Below, piece by piece: positions 25,376-33,480 of a stretch of 64,000 nt of DNA. Both the position numbers and the translations under genes were made by a program. The notes under the pieces are model-generated. The model did no database searches and was not told the origin of the DNA. It saw nothing but the letters and a program-made list of their open reading frames with translations. The stretch's first letter is position 1, and each line of letters starts with the position of its first letter. This DNA is from Amycolatopsis endophytica (GTDB taxonomy: Bacteria; Actinomycetota; Actinomycetes; Mycobacteriales; Pseudonocardiaceae): contig NZ_JACCFK010000002.1 of NCBI RefSeq assembly GCF_013410405.1, positions 1,550,001 through 1,614,000 on the forward strand, written 5' to 3'.

Positions 25376-26790
25376 CACACCCGCACCACGCGCAGTTCGA
25401 GGCCCAGCAGGTCGCCCACCGCCTCCAGCTCGGCCACGCGGTGCCCGGTGCCCAGCGCCCAGTGGTGGTTGACGCCGGCACCCGACCACGCATCGGTCCA
25501 CTCGCCAGGGTCGCAGCCGAAGTCCACTCGCGACGTGGTGTTGCCGATGCCCAGCAGCGGGCCGGGCACGACCTCACCCTCGGACGCGACCAGGACGAAC
25601 CGTCCGTCCCGCTCCTGGCCGAGCCCGAGCAGCGTGACCGGGCCGTGCTTGACGTCGAACTCGACGGACACGCCCCAGCCGCGCTTGCCGTGGTAGACCC
25701 CGAGTCCGCGCAACAGTGGGCGGCGGGCGCTGATCGCCAGGTGCGCGGGCCCGTCGTGTCCCATTTCGACCACGTTGTCGCGGAAGTTCAGCGCCTGCAG
25801 TTCGGTGAACGAGCCGCCCGCGCCGAGCCGGTCCAGGATCAGCATCGCCAGCGAGTTGCGCAGCTCGTACTCCCCCGCCGCCGGGATGCCGCGCGCGGTG
25901 AGCAGGGACGCGCCGAGGATGAACCCGGCGCCGACCCGCTCATGGGTCTCGCCGTCCAGGCCGCGGTGGTAGTAGGCCAGCGAGTCCAGCGAGAAGTCCT
26001 CGACCAGCCGGTCCAGCGCCACCGAAACCCGGGCGCCCCACGCGAAATCCTCTTCGACGACCGAGTCGTCCAGCTCGAACACCTTCCGGGCGAGGTCCAT
26101 CCGCGCGGCGGTTTCGGCGTCGGTGACCTTCTCCACCCGTACCCGCAGATCGTCGATCTCCAGGATCTCGACGTGCCCGCCGAGCTGCGCGGACACCAGC
26201 GTCGGGTCGGTGGCGACGTCCATCATGCCCGGGTAGAGGTGGCCGAGCAGGCCGTGCCGTCCGTGCCGGAACGCGGCCCGCACTCCGGCGGCCTTGATCC
26301 AGCGCCCGATGCGGGTCCACGCCCGCTCGTCCTCCAGATATCCCGACACCGAGCGGAACTCGACGCCGGCGCGGCGGAAGGCGTTGGCCATCTCCGGCAG
26401 CGGGCAGGCGCCGCAATAGGCGAGCCAGGCGCCGGTGTCGAAGGTCGCGTGGTCCATCGCCTCGGTGGGCTGCAGGTTGAGCAGCAGCACCGGCGACCCG
26501 CTGCGCTGCGCGATCGGCGCGAGCATGCTGGAGGTCAGGTACGTCGTGAGGAACCCGATGATCAGGTCGCAGTCGGCGGCCCGCAGCTTCTCCGCGGCGG
26601 CCGCGCCCTCGCGCTCGTCGGAGACGAACCCGGCGTCCACCACCTCGCAGTCCATTCCGGACAGTCGCTCCGCGACGCGCCGGGCGGACGTCTGCAACTG
26701 CGGCAGCAGCTCGGGGAACTGCGGCCAATACGCGCCAAGGCCCCCGGCCACCAGGCCGACGCGGGTGCGCCTCGGGGTGATCCGCTCCAT
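25375..26790 (-). CDS. L-arabinose/L-fucose isomerase-family protein of the rhamnose operon
   Basis: The 471-aa protein starts at ATG 26790 with AAAGGA six bases upstream and 10 bp after the aldolase stop. VGLVAGGLGAYWPQFPELLPQL, DLIIGFLTTYLTSSMLAPIAQRSG and LLNLQPTEAMDH give the N-terminal Rossmann-like domain of the AraA/FucI superfamily, and LGIGNTTSRVDFG with SGAGVNHHWALGTGHRVAEL the metal and sugar site (His pair). RhaI in the same operon already isomerises rhamnose, so this enzyme may handle a second deoxysugar such as L-fucose or an epimer. Length and fold are those of the superfamily; substrate is inferred from context only. Confidence 0.75.
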   Translation of the reverse strand: MERITPRRTRVGLVAGGLGAYWPQFPELLPQLQTSARRVAERLSGMDCEVVDAGFVSDEREGAAAAEKLRAADCDLIIGFLTTYLTSSMLAPIAQRSGSPVLLLNLQPTEAMDHATFDTGAWLAYCGACPLPEMANAFRRAGVEFRSVSGYLEDERAWTRIGRWIKAAGVRAAFRHGRHGLLGHLYPGMMDVATDPTLVSAQLGGHVEILEIDDLRVRVEKVTDAETAARMDLARKVFELDDSVVEEDFAWGARVSVALDRLVEDFSLDSLAYYHRGLDGETHERVGAGFILGASLLTARGIPAAGEYELRNSLAMLILDRLGAGGSFTELQALNFRDNVVEMGHDGPAHLAISARRPLLRGLGVYHGKRGWGVSVEFDVKHGPVTLLGLGQERDGRFVLVASEGEVVPGPLLGIGNTTSRVDFGCDPGEWTDAWSGAGVNHHWALGTGHRVAELEAVGDLLGLELRVVRV

Positions 26791-26800
26791 CAGAATCCTT

Positions 26801-28837
26801 TCAGCGGAGGAAAGCGGCCGCGACACCCGCGTCCACGGGCACGTGCAGACCGGTTGTGTGCGTCAGGTCGCCGCCGGTGAGCGCGAACACCGCCGCGGCG
26901 ACGTGCTCGGGCAGCACCTCGCGCTTGAGGATCGTGCGCTGGGCGTAGAACTTGCCCAGGTCCTCCTCCGGTACACCGTAGACCGCGGCGCGCTGCGCGC
27001 CCCAGCCCCCGGCGAAGATCCCCGAGCCCCGCACGACACCGTCCGGGTTGACGCCGTTGACGCGGATGCCGTGCTCGCCGAGTTCGGCGGCCAGCAGCCG
27101 CACCTGGTGCGCCTGGTCGGCCTTCGCCGCGCCGTAGGCGACGTTGTTCGGACCGGCGAACACCGAGTTCTTCGACGAGATGTACACGATGTCGCCGCCG
27201 ATGCCCTGCGCGACCATCGCCTTCGCCGCGGCCTGCGACACCAGGAACGAGCCCTTGGCCATCACGTCGTGCTGGAGGTCCCAGTCCTTCTCGGTGGTGT
27301 CCAGCAACGGCTTGGAGATCGACAGTCCGGCGTTGTTGACCACCAGGTCGAGGCCGCCGAAGGCGAGCACCGTCGCGTCCACCGCCGCCGCGACCGCCCC
27401 GGGATCGACGACGTTCGCGACCACGGAAACCGCCTTGTCCGTCGAACCGATCCCGCGCGCGACCTCCTCGGCGGTGTCCGCGTTGAGGTCCGCGATCGCC
27501 ACGCAGGCGCCCTCCGCGGCGAGCCGCTCGGCGATCGCCCGGCCGATGCCCGAACCGGCACCGGTCACCAGCGCGACGCGCCCGGCCAGCGGCTTGGGCT
27601 TGGGCATGCGCTGAAGCTTGGCCTCCTCCAGCGCCCAGTACTCGATGCGGAACTTCTCGCTCTCCGGGATCGGCGCATAACGGGACACCGCCTCCGCGCC
27701 GCGCATCACGTTGATCGCGTTGACGTAGAACTCGCCCGCCACGCGCGCGGTCTGCTTGTCCTTGCCGAAGGAGAACATGCCCACGCCCGGCACCAGCACG
27801 ATCGCCGGATCGGCGCCGCGCATGGCCGGGCTGTCCGGCGAGGCGTGCCGTTCGTAGTAGGCGCGGTAGTCCTCGCGGTAGGTCTTGTGCAGCTCCTTGA
27901 GCCGCGCGACGACGTCCTCGATCGGCGCGGCCGCGGGCAGGTCGACCACGAGCGGGCGGACCTTGGTGCGCAGGAAGTGGTCCGGGCACGACGTGCCGAG
28001 CGCGGCCAGCGGCTGCAGCTTCTCCCGTGAGGTGAACTCCAGCACCACATCGCTGTCGGTGTAGTGCCCGACCTGGCGCTGGTCGGTCGAGGCCAGACCG
28101 CGGATCACCGGCGCCAATGCCGCGGCCCGCTTCCGCCGTTCTGCCGAGGGAAGCGCCTCGAAGCCCGGCACCACCGCACCGAACGGCTCCGCGGAACCAC
28201 GCTCGGACAGGAACTTCTCCGCCGTCCGGATGATCTCCAGGGAGTTCCGCTGACACTCCTCCGAGGTCGCGCCCCACGCGGTGATGCCGTGCCCGCCCAA
28301 GATCACGCCGATTGCCTGCGGATGGGCCTTCTGCACCGCGGCGATGTCCAGTCCCAGCTGGAATCCGGGGCGGCGCCAGCCGACCCACACCACGCGGTCG
28401 CCGAAGCACTCCTTGGTCAGCGCGGGACCGTCGGCGGCGGTGGCCAGCGCGATGCCGGAGTCCGGGTGCAGATGGTCCACATGCGGCGCCTCGACCAGTC
28501 CGTGCATCGCGGTGTCGATCGACGGCGCGGCACCACCACGACCGTGCAGGCAGTAGTCGAACGCGGCGACCATCTCGTCCTCACGCTCGGCACCGGGGTA
28601 CACATCGGCCAGCGCGCGCAGCCGGTCCAGCCGCAGCACGGCCAGCCCGGCTTCGGTGAGCGTGCCCAGATCGCCACCGGATCCCTTGACCCACAACAGC
28701 TCCGCGGGGGTGCCGGTGACGGGGTCGGTCTCGCTGCCCTTGGCGGAGGTGTTGCCCCCGGCGTAGTTGGTGTTGCGCGGGTCGGCACCGAGCGCGTTGC
28801 TGCGCCGGATGAGTTCGGCGGCGGGACTGTGCGTCAT
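26801..28837 (-). CDS. bifunctional L-rhamnulose-1-phosphate aldolase / L-lactaldehyde dehydrogenase (RhaEW type)
   Basis: At 678 aa this is a fusion. Residues about 1-400 form a class II aldolase domain (GNTSAKGSE, HLHPDSGIALA and GVILGGHGITAWG with zinc His). Residues about 430-678 form an SDR domain (RVALVTGAGSGIGRAIAERLAAEGA, NNAG, Ser-Tyr-Lys in YISSKN and YGAAKADQ). The first domain splits L-rhamnulose-1-P into DHAP and L-lactaldehyde and the second oxidises or reduces lactaldehyde. It starts 7 bp after the rhaI stop and belongs to the same transcript. Confidence 0.92.
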   Translation of the reverse strand: MTHSPAAELIRRSNALGADPRNTNYAGGNTSAKGSETDPVTGTPAELLWVKGSGGDLGTLTEAGLAVLRLDRLRALADVYPGAEREDEMVAAFDYCLHGRGGAAPSIDTAMHGLVEAPHVDHLHPDSGIALATAADGPALTKECFGDRVVWVGWRRPGFQLGLDIAAVQKAHPQAIGVILGGHGITAWGATSEECQRNSLEIIRTAEKFLSERGSAEPFGAVVPGFEALPSAERRKRAAALAPVIRGLASTDQRQVGHYTDSDVVLEFTSREKLQPLAALGTSCPDHFLRTKVRPLVVDLPAAAPIEDVVARLKELHKTYREDYRAYYERHASPDSPAMRGADPAIVLVPGVGMFSFGKDKQTARVAGEFYVNAINVMRGAEAVSRYAPIPESEKFRIEYWALEEAKLQRMPKPKPLAGRVALVTGAGSGIGRAIAERLAAEGACVAIADLNADTAEEVARGIGSTDKAVSVVANVVDPGAVAAAVDATVLAFGGLDLVVNNAGLSISKPLLDTTEKDWDLQHDVMAKGSFLVSQAAAKAMVAQGIGGDIVYISSKNSVFAGPNNVAYGAAKADQAHQVRLLAAELGEHGIRVNGVNPDGVVRGSGIFAGGWGAQRAAVYGVPEEDLGKFYAQRTILKREVLPEHVAAAVFALTGGDLTHTTGLHVPVDAGVAAAFLR

Positions 28838-28843
28838 GATTGT

Positions 28844-30019
28844 TCAGGCTCCCCAACCGGCCTGCCGGCCGTCGGCTCGTTCGGCGACGATCTTTTCCTG
28901 GTATCCGCTGCGGTGGTAGGCCGCGACCGGGTCCGGGTCGAGCCCGTTCTCGGCGCGCAGCTCGGCCAGCATCGGCCGCACGTCGGTGTTGTAGGCGTCC
29001 ATCAGCACGGCGTTGGCGCCGAGCACGTCACCCGCCTGCTGAGCGGTGCGCAGCGCGCCGCGATCGACCAGCAGGGCCTTCGCGGTGGCCTCCTGCACGT
29101 TGAGTACCGAGCGGATGATCGCCGGGATCTTCGCCTCGATGTTGTGGCACTGGTCGAGCATGAAGTTGATGCCGTGGGACGGATCCAGCGCGTCCGCCCG
29201 CACGATCTCCCACATGATGCGGAAGAGCTGGAACGGGTCGGCGGCGCCCGCCATCAGGTCGTCGTCGGCGTAGAAGCGCGAGTTGAAGTCGAACGCGCCG
29301 AGTTTGCCCTGCCGGAGCAGGAACGCCACGATGAACTCGATGTTGGTGCCCGGAGCGTGGTGACCGGTGTCGATGCACACCGTCGCTTTCGGACCGAGTT
29401 CGACGCAGTGCGCGTAGCTGGTGCCCCAGTCCGGCACGTCGGTGGCGTAGAAGGCGGGCTCGAACAGCTTGTACTCCAACAGGATCCGCTGGTCCTCGCC
29501 GAGCCGGTCGTAGGCCTCGCGCAGCGCGGCGGCCAGCCGGTCCTGGCGGTCGCGCAGATCGTCCTGCCCGGGATAGTTGATACCGTCGGAGAACCAGAAC
29601 TTGAGATCTTTCGACCCCGTGGCGTCCATGATGTCGACGGCTTCGAGCAGGTGGTCGGTGGCCTTGCGGCGGATGCCGGGGTCCGGGTTCGTGACCGAGC
29701 CGAGCTTGTAGTCCTCGTCCTGGAAGACGTTGGTGTTGATGGCGCCGATCGTCACACCGAGGTCGCGGGCGTAGCGGGCCAATGCACCGTAGTCGCCGAC
29801 CCGGTCCCACGGGATGTGCAGGGCCACGGTCGGCGCGATGCCGGTGAACTCGTGCACCTTCGCCGCGTCGGCGATCTTCTCCTCCGGCGTGCGGGGAACG
29901 CCCGGCTGCGGGAACACCTTGAACCGGGTGCCGGAGTTGGCATAGCCCCACGAAGGCGTTTCGATCCGCTGAGCCCGCAGGGCCTGCTTCACGGCGTTCG
30001 GATCGGGCAACGGGATCAC
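28844..30019 (-). CDS. rhaI: L-rhamnose isomerase (RhaI type)
   Basis: The 391-aa TIM-barrel isomerase converts L-rhamnose to L-rhamnulose. HIPWDRVGDYGALARYARDLGV, FWFSDGINYPGQDD, EYKLFEPAFYATDVPDWGTSYAHC, CIDTGHHAPGTNIEFIVA and AFDFNSRFYADDDLMAG hold the metal ligands (Glu, Asp, His, Asp) of the RhaI (Pseudomonas stutzeri-like) family. The start chosen is GTG 30019, which overlaps the stop of an upstream 30-codon ORF (GTGA) and has GGAAGG close by. It is the first large gene of the rhamnose operon. Confidence 0.92.
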   Translation of the reverse strand: MIPLPDPNAVKQALRAQRIETPSWGYANSGTRFKVFPQPGVPRTPEEKIADAAKVHEFTGIAPTVALHIPWDRVGDYGALARYARDLGVTIGAINTNVFQDEDYKLGSVTNPDPGIRRKATDHLLEAVDIMDATGSKDLKFWFSDGINYPGQDDLRDRQDRLAAALREAYDRLGEDQRILLEYKLFEPAFYATDVPDWGTSYAHCVELGPKATVCIDTGHHAPGTNIEFIVAFLLRQGKLGAFDFNSRFYADDDLMAGAADPFQLFRIMWEIVRADALDPSHGINFMLDQCHNIEAKIPAIIRSVLNVQEATAKALLVDRGALRTAQQAGDVLGANAVLMDAYNTDVRPMLAELRAENGLDPDPVAAYHRSGYQEKIVAERADGRQAGWGA

Positions 30020-30108
30020 TGTCCTTCCAGGCGGGAGACCTCGGTGAGCAGCTGGAACCCCTCCTCGGGACCGCCGCACTCCGGGCCGGTGAAGATTTCG
30101 GCCCGCAT
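30016..30108 (-). CDS. 30-aa small protein at the head of the rhamnose operon
   Basis: ATG 30108 follows GGAGGG with a 4-base gap, a clearly better initiation signal than that of rhaI. The frame runs 30 codons (MRAEIFTGPECGGPEEGF, then a short helix ending in RLEGQ) and stops inside the rhaI start (GTGA), so rhaI is translationally coupled to it. The single Cys with Gly/Pro turns is not like a signal peptide or membrane helix. It could be a true micro-protein, or a leader ORF needed mainly to drive rhaI translation. No family recognised. Confidence 0.6.
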   Translation of the reverse strand: MRAEIFTGPECGGPEEGFQLLTEVSRLEGQ

Positions 30109-30121
30109 CGCGCCCTCCGAA

Positions 30122-30133
30122 TGAAAGGTTTCA
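30122..30133. promoter_or_regulatory. LacI-like operator before the rhamnose operon
   Basis: TGAAAGGTTTCA has perfect TGAAA/TTTCA arms and lies between the -10 region and the ribosome binding site of the small ORF, where a bound repressor would block transcription. The half-site resembles LacI/GalR-family operators. No LacI gene is in the window. Confidence 0.5.
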
Positions 30134-30151
30134 CAACCTGGCTCGCCGACG

Positions 30152-30179
30152 CTACTATGCGTCGAATCACCCAGTCAAC
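30152..30179 (-). promoter_or_regulatory. sigma-70-like promoter of the rhamnose operon
   Basis: On the minus strand GTTGAC (30174-30179) and TAGTAG (30152-30157) are 16 bp apart, giving a transcription start about 35-40 bp before the small ORF and upstream of the TGAAA/TTTCA palindrome. Confidence 0.55.
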
Positions 30180-30358
30180 GGTAGGCACTCCAGTGCAGAT
30201 CAGCGGCTATGCTCCGGTCGCGGTCCGATAACGTCGGCGCGTATTGCACGTTTCAACCGGAAGTGCGCGCAGAGAACCGTGTCGAACGTGCTCAACCGCC
30301 CGGCACGGTCAGCCCGCGCACGAGCACCAGCAGGTCGTGTTCACCCCGGAGCTGGTGG
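30180..30358. other. intergenic region upstream of the rhamnose operon
   Basis: This 180-bp stretch separates the rhamnose promoter from the sulfatase stop. A short minus-strand tail (GEHDLLVLVRGLTVPGG, stop at 30292) resembles a protein end but has no start. Confidence 0.35.
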
Positions 30359-31636
30359 TCAGGGCCTCGACCCGGCACGGGGCCCGATCTCGGGCCGCTT
30401 CTCCCCCGACTCCTCGATGCGGTCCAGAAGCCGGTCGCGCAGCTCCGCGCGGACGGCTTCGGTGGCGGGATCTTCCACCAGGTTGTCCAGCTCGTGCGGA
30501 TCCGTGTCCAGGTCGTAGAGCGAGGTTTCCACGTAGGACAGTGACGCGGAGTCGTCCCAGGCGTCGGCCTCCGGGGCGGTCACCCCGTACTTCCAGCGGC
30601 GCGTGCGCAGGGCCCGGCCGACCTCGGACTCGCTGATCTGCACCAGCACATCGTCCGATCCGCCGGTCAGGACCGACCGCCCCGGCCACTCCGGCGGCAC
30701 CGGCAGACCGGCCGCGTCGAGCAGGGTCGGGGGCAGGTCGACGTGGCTGACCAGGCCGTCGACGCGCCCGGTGGGCACACCGGGACCGGCCAGCACGGTC
30801 GGGACTCGGATCGAAGCCTCGTGGCAGCTGCGTTTGTACTCGCGGTTGCGGGTCCGGAAGTGACAGCCGTGGTCGGAGGTGTACAGGACGATCGTGTCCT
30901 GTCCCGCCGCGGCCAGTACCCGGCCGAGCACCTCGTCGATCCGCCGGACCATGCCGTAGTACCCGCCCAGGTGCTCCGGCCAGTTGCCCTCCAGCGCGGC
31001 GAGATCGCCGGGCACCCAGCCGTCGTCGTAGCGCTCGCGGTAACCCTCCGGCGCCGGGTAGTCGTCACGCTGGTTCTGGTGGTGCGGTTCCAGGAAGGAC
31101 AGGAACAGGAAGTACGGCTTCTCGCGGTCGCGGGTCATGAAGTCGATCGCCGCCTGCCCGAGCGCGTCCGCGCGGTAGCCGTCGAAGGTGTGCGGCTCGC
31201 CGTCGTTGTCGTACAACGTGGTTTCGTAGGCGTCCGAGGTGAACTCCAACAGGTTCGCCGCCAGCCAGTAGTCATAGCCCGCGCGCCGCTCCGGCGGCAC
31301 CGGGCCGGGGCAGTCGTCGGTGTGGAGGTGCCATTTGCCGATGTACCCGGTCTCGTAGCCGCCCGCCGCGAACTGGCGCGCGAGCGTCGGCAGCGCCGGA
31401 TCCAGGGGAATCCCGTTGCGGTACACGCCGTGGCTCGTCGGGTACAGCCCGGTCTGCAGGCTCGCCCGCGCCGGCGCGCACACCGGCTGGCAGGTGAACG
31501 AATGGTGCACGTCGGCCCCGCGCCCGGCGAGCGCGTCGAAGTGCGGGGTCAGTCCCAGCGGGTTGCCGTGCACCCCGGTGGTGTCCCAGCGTTGCTGGTC
31601 GGTGAAGAAGACCAGCACGTTCGGACGGTCGGTCAC
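30359..31636 (-). CDS. sulfatase (formylglycine-dependent, type I)
   Basis: The 425-aa enzyme has the alkaline-phosphatase fold: RPNVLVFFTDQQRWD (metal-binding Asp pair), CAPARAS at residue 53 (CxPxR, the Cys turned into formylglycine), GYIGKWHLH (Lys-His), LYTSDHGCH (second metal site). No signal peptide or TAT motif is seen, so it is probably cytoplasmic and acts on an imported sulfated sugar or small molecule. It is transcribed 12 bp after the RpiR gene and precedes the rhamnose operon; a sulfated rhamnose-containing glycan is a plausible source of both substrates. Confidence 0.88.
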   Translation of the reverse strand: MTDRPNVLVFFTDQQRWDTTGVHGNPLGLTPHFDALAGRGADVHHSFTCQPVCAPARASLQTGLYPTSHGVYRNGIPLDPALPTLARQFAAGGYETGYIGKWHLHTDDCPGPVPPERRAGYDYWLAANLLEFTSDAYETTLYDNDGEPHTFDGYRADALGQAAIDFMTRDREKPYFLFLSFLEPHHQNQRDDYPAPEGYRERYDDGWVPGDLAALEGNWPEHLGGYYGMVRRIDEVLGRVLAAAGQDTIVLYTSDHGCHFRTRNREYKRSCHEASIRVPTVLAGPGVPTGRVDGLVSHVDLPPTLLDAAGLPVPPEWPGRSVLTGGSDDVLVQISESEVGRALRTRRWKYGVTAPEADAWDDSASLSYVETSLYDLDTDPHELDNLVEDPATEAVRAELRDRLLDRIEESGEKRPEIGPRAGSRP

Positions 31637-31648
31637 GAGATCGCCTCC

Positions 31649-32524
31649 TCAGAACCGGTGCTCGCTCAGGATGCCGGTCACCAGGGCCTGCGCCCGCGCC
31701 GACCGTTCCGGCTCCGCCAGCAGCAGGCTCACGAACAACGCGTCCAGCACCACCAGGTGCGCGAGCCTGCTGGTCATCGCCTCCACGCGGTAGCGCGTCT
31801 CCAGCCCGCCGGCGACCAGTGCGGCGTCCGCGACGTCGGTCAGCGGTGTCGTGGCGAAGCTGGTCACCGCGACCACCGCCGCGCCCGACTCCTTGGCGCG
31901 CCGGGCCGCGCTCACCGTCTCGCGGGTCGCGCCCGTGTGGCTCACCGCCACCGCCACCTCACCCGGCCGGAGCAGCCCGGCCCGCACGTGCTGCACGTGC
32001 ACGTCCGCGGGCGCCTCGGCCGGGATGCCCAGCGTCAGCAGCCGGTAGGCGGCGTCCTGGGCGAGCGGGGCGCTGGTGCCGACGCCGAGCACGAGCACCC
32101 GCGACGCCGTCGTCAGCAGCCCGACGGCGCGTTCCAGTGCCGCGGCGTCCACGCTCGACGGCGCCCGGTGCAGGGCGTCGGCGCTGCTCGCCGCGAGCTT
32201 CGCCAAGACCCGCGCCGGAGTGTCGTCGCGGGCGATGTGTTCCGGCGAGCGGTCCCCGACCAGCGGCGCGACGTCCTGGGACAGTGCGATCTTCGCGTCC
32301 TGGAAACCCTTGAACCCGAGGCTCTGGCACGCCCGCACCACCGTGCCCACGCCGGTGCCCGCGGCGGCGGCGATCTCGCTGACGGACATGCGCACCACAT
32401 CGGAGCCGCGTTCCAGCAGGGCCTGGGCGACCCGCGCCTCGCTCGGCGGCAGGGACCTCAGTGCGGCGCGGGCCCGTTCCGCCACGGACCCGGGCGCGGG
32501 GGCCGCCTCGTCGATGCCGGTCAC
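31649..32524 (-). CDS. RpiR/MurR-family transcriptional regulator
   Basis: The 291-aa protein has an N-terminal helix-turn-helix (about residues 15-85: LPPSEARVAQALLERGSDVVRMSVSEIAAAAGTGVGTVVRACQSLGFKGFQDAKIAL) and a C-terminal SIS sugar-phosphate isomerase-like domain (ASRVLVLGVGTSAPLAQDAAYRLL, VAVAVSHTGATRETVSAARRAKESGAAVVAVT). Members sense phosphosugars. It sits 12 bp upstream of the sulfatase and probably controls sulfatase and perhaps the rhamnose genes. Confidence 0.9.
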   Translation of the reverse strand: MTGIDEAAPAPGSVAERARAALRSLPPSEARVAQALLERGSDVVRMSVSEIAAAAGTGVGTVVRACQSLGFKGFQDAKIALSQDVAPLVGDRSPEHIARDDTPARVLAKLAASSADALHRAPSSVDAAALERAVGLLTTASRVLVLGVGTSAPLAQDAAYRLLTLGIPAEAPADVHVQHVRAGLLRPGEVAVAVSHTGATRETVSAARRAKESGAAVVAVTSFATTPLTDVADAALVAGGLETRYRVEAMTSRLAHLVVLDALFVSLLLAEPERSARAQALVTGILSEHRF

Positions 32525-32550
32525 AGCCGCAGGATACGGGACTCTTCGGG

Positions 32551-32556
32551 TACCCT
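32551..32556 (+). promoter_or_regulatory. -10-like box (TACCCT) before the maleate-isomerase-like gene
   Basis: TACCCT sits 6 bases before ATG 32563 and no ribosome binding site is visible, so the transcript is probably leaderless. The 38-bp gap is shared with the divergent RpiR gene, which could regulate both. Confidence 0.4.
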
Positions 32557-32562
32557 GCGGCT

Positions 32563-33294
32563 ATGAAACGCCACGTTCAGGGGCCGGAACCCCAGACGGG
32601 CGTCGGCATCGTCGCGCCCTACGATTTCGCCCGCGACCGCGAGCTGTGGCGGTGGGTGCCCTCGACCGTGAGCCTGTTCATCGCACGCACCGGCGGCTCG
32701 CCCGAGGGCGACAACCTGGACTCGGTGTCAGCGCTCAACCGCCCCTCCAGCGTGCGGCGGCCCACCCGTGAGGTCTGCGCCGTGGGCGCCGAGGTGGTCG
32801 TCTACGCCTGCACCGCGTGCAGCTTCGTCGGCGGCGCCCTCGGCGAGGCCGCGCTGCGCCAGGCCATGCGCGACGCCGGTGCCAGGCGCGCGCTCACGAC
32901 GTCCGGGGCCGCGGTGTCGGCGTTGCGCACGGTCAAGGCGCAGCGGGTCGCGGTGGTGCACCCCTACGAACGGCCGGTCGGCAACCGGCTGCGCGACTAC
33001 CTCGTCGCCTCCGGGTTCGACGTCGTCGGCTGCACGCCGCTGGGCATCCCGGTGCGCGAGGTGCTGGACACCGGCTACGCCGAGGTCGCCGACCTGATCC
33101 GCACCGGCGACACCGAGGACGCCGACGCGATCTTCGTGAGCTGCACGGCGTTGCCCACCTACGACCTCATCGCGCCGCTGGAAGAGGAACTGGGCAAGCC
33201 GGTCGTCACCGCCAACCAGGCGACGGTCTGGGCGGCACTGCGGGAGCTGGACCTGCAGGCCAGTGGGGCGGACCAGACGCTGCTGCGGCTGTAG
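32563..33294 (+). CDS. maleate isomerase / Asp-Glu racemase superfamily protein
   Basis: The 243-aa protein has two catalytic-type Cys motifs, VVVYACTACSFVGG and AIFVSCTALPTYD, in the duplicated fold of maleate cis-trans isomerase, arylmalonate decarboxylase and aspartate racemase. The N-terminal GVGIVAPYDFARDRELWRWVP fits the maleate isomerase branch. It is divergent from the RpiR gene. The start is ATG 32563; a longer frame upstream lies inside the RpiR gene and is rejected. Confidence 0.8.
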   Translation: MKRHVQGPEPQTGVGIVAPYDFARDRELWRWVPSTVSLFIARTGGSPEGDNLDSVSALNRPSSVRRPTREVCAVGAEVVVYACTACSFVGGALGEAALRQAMRDAGARRALTTSGAAVSALRTVKAQRVAVVHPYERPVGNRLRDYLVASGFDVVGCTPLGIPVREVLDTGYAEVADLIRTGDTEDADAIFVSCTALPTYDLIAPLEEELGKPVVTANQATVWAALRELDLQASGADQTLLRL

Positions 33295-33424
33295 CGCGGG
33301 GGCCGCTACGCGGGTTCTGTGCTGCGCGCGGCTGAAAGCACCAGCTTCGCTACGCCCCGGCGCTGGTGGTGGCCGCCGTTGCTGGGTGCGGTGTTGGTGC
33401 GTGGCGTGCGCGGGTGCGGCGAAT

Positions 33425-33480
33425 GTTCAACTCGCGGTCCGGAACGTGGGACTCGCCCACGGGAACGTGGGACTCGCTAG
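33425..33480. repeat. 21-bp repeats of family A (two full units and a partial)
   Basis: Units start at 33425, 33446 and 33467 with core GTGGGACTCGC and a GGAAC end, the same 21-bp pattern as the 23684 array. The last unit runs into the stop codon of the methyltransferase gene (33477-33479, minus strand). Confidence 0.8.

Noticed and set aside
30209..30636. Open frames on the plus strand before and inside the sulfatase end
   Set aside because: Low-complexity Arg/Pro composition and opposite to a gene with catalytic motifs.
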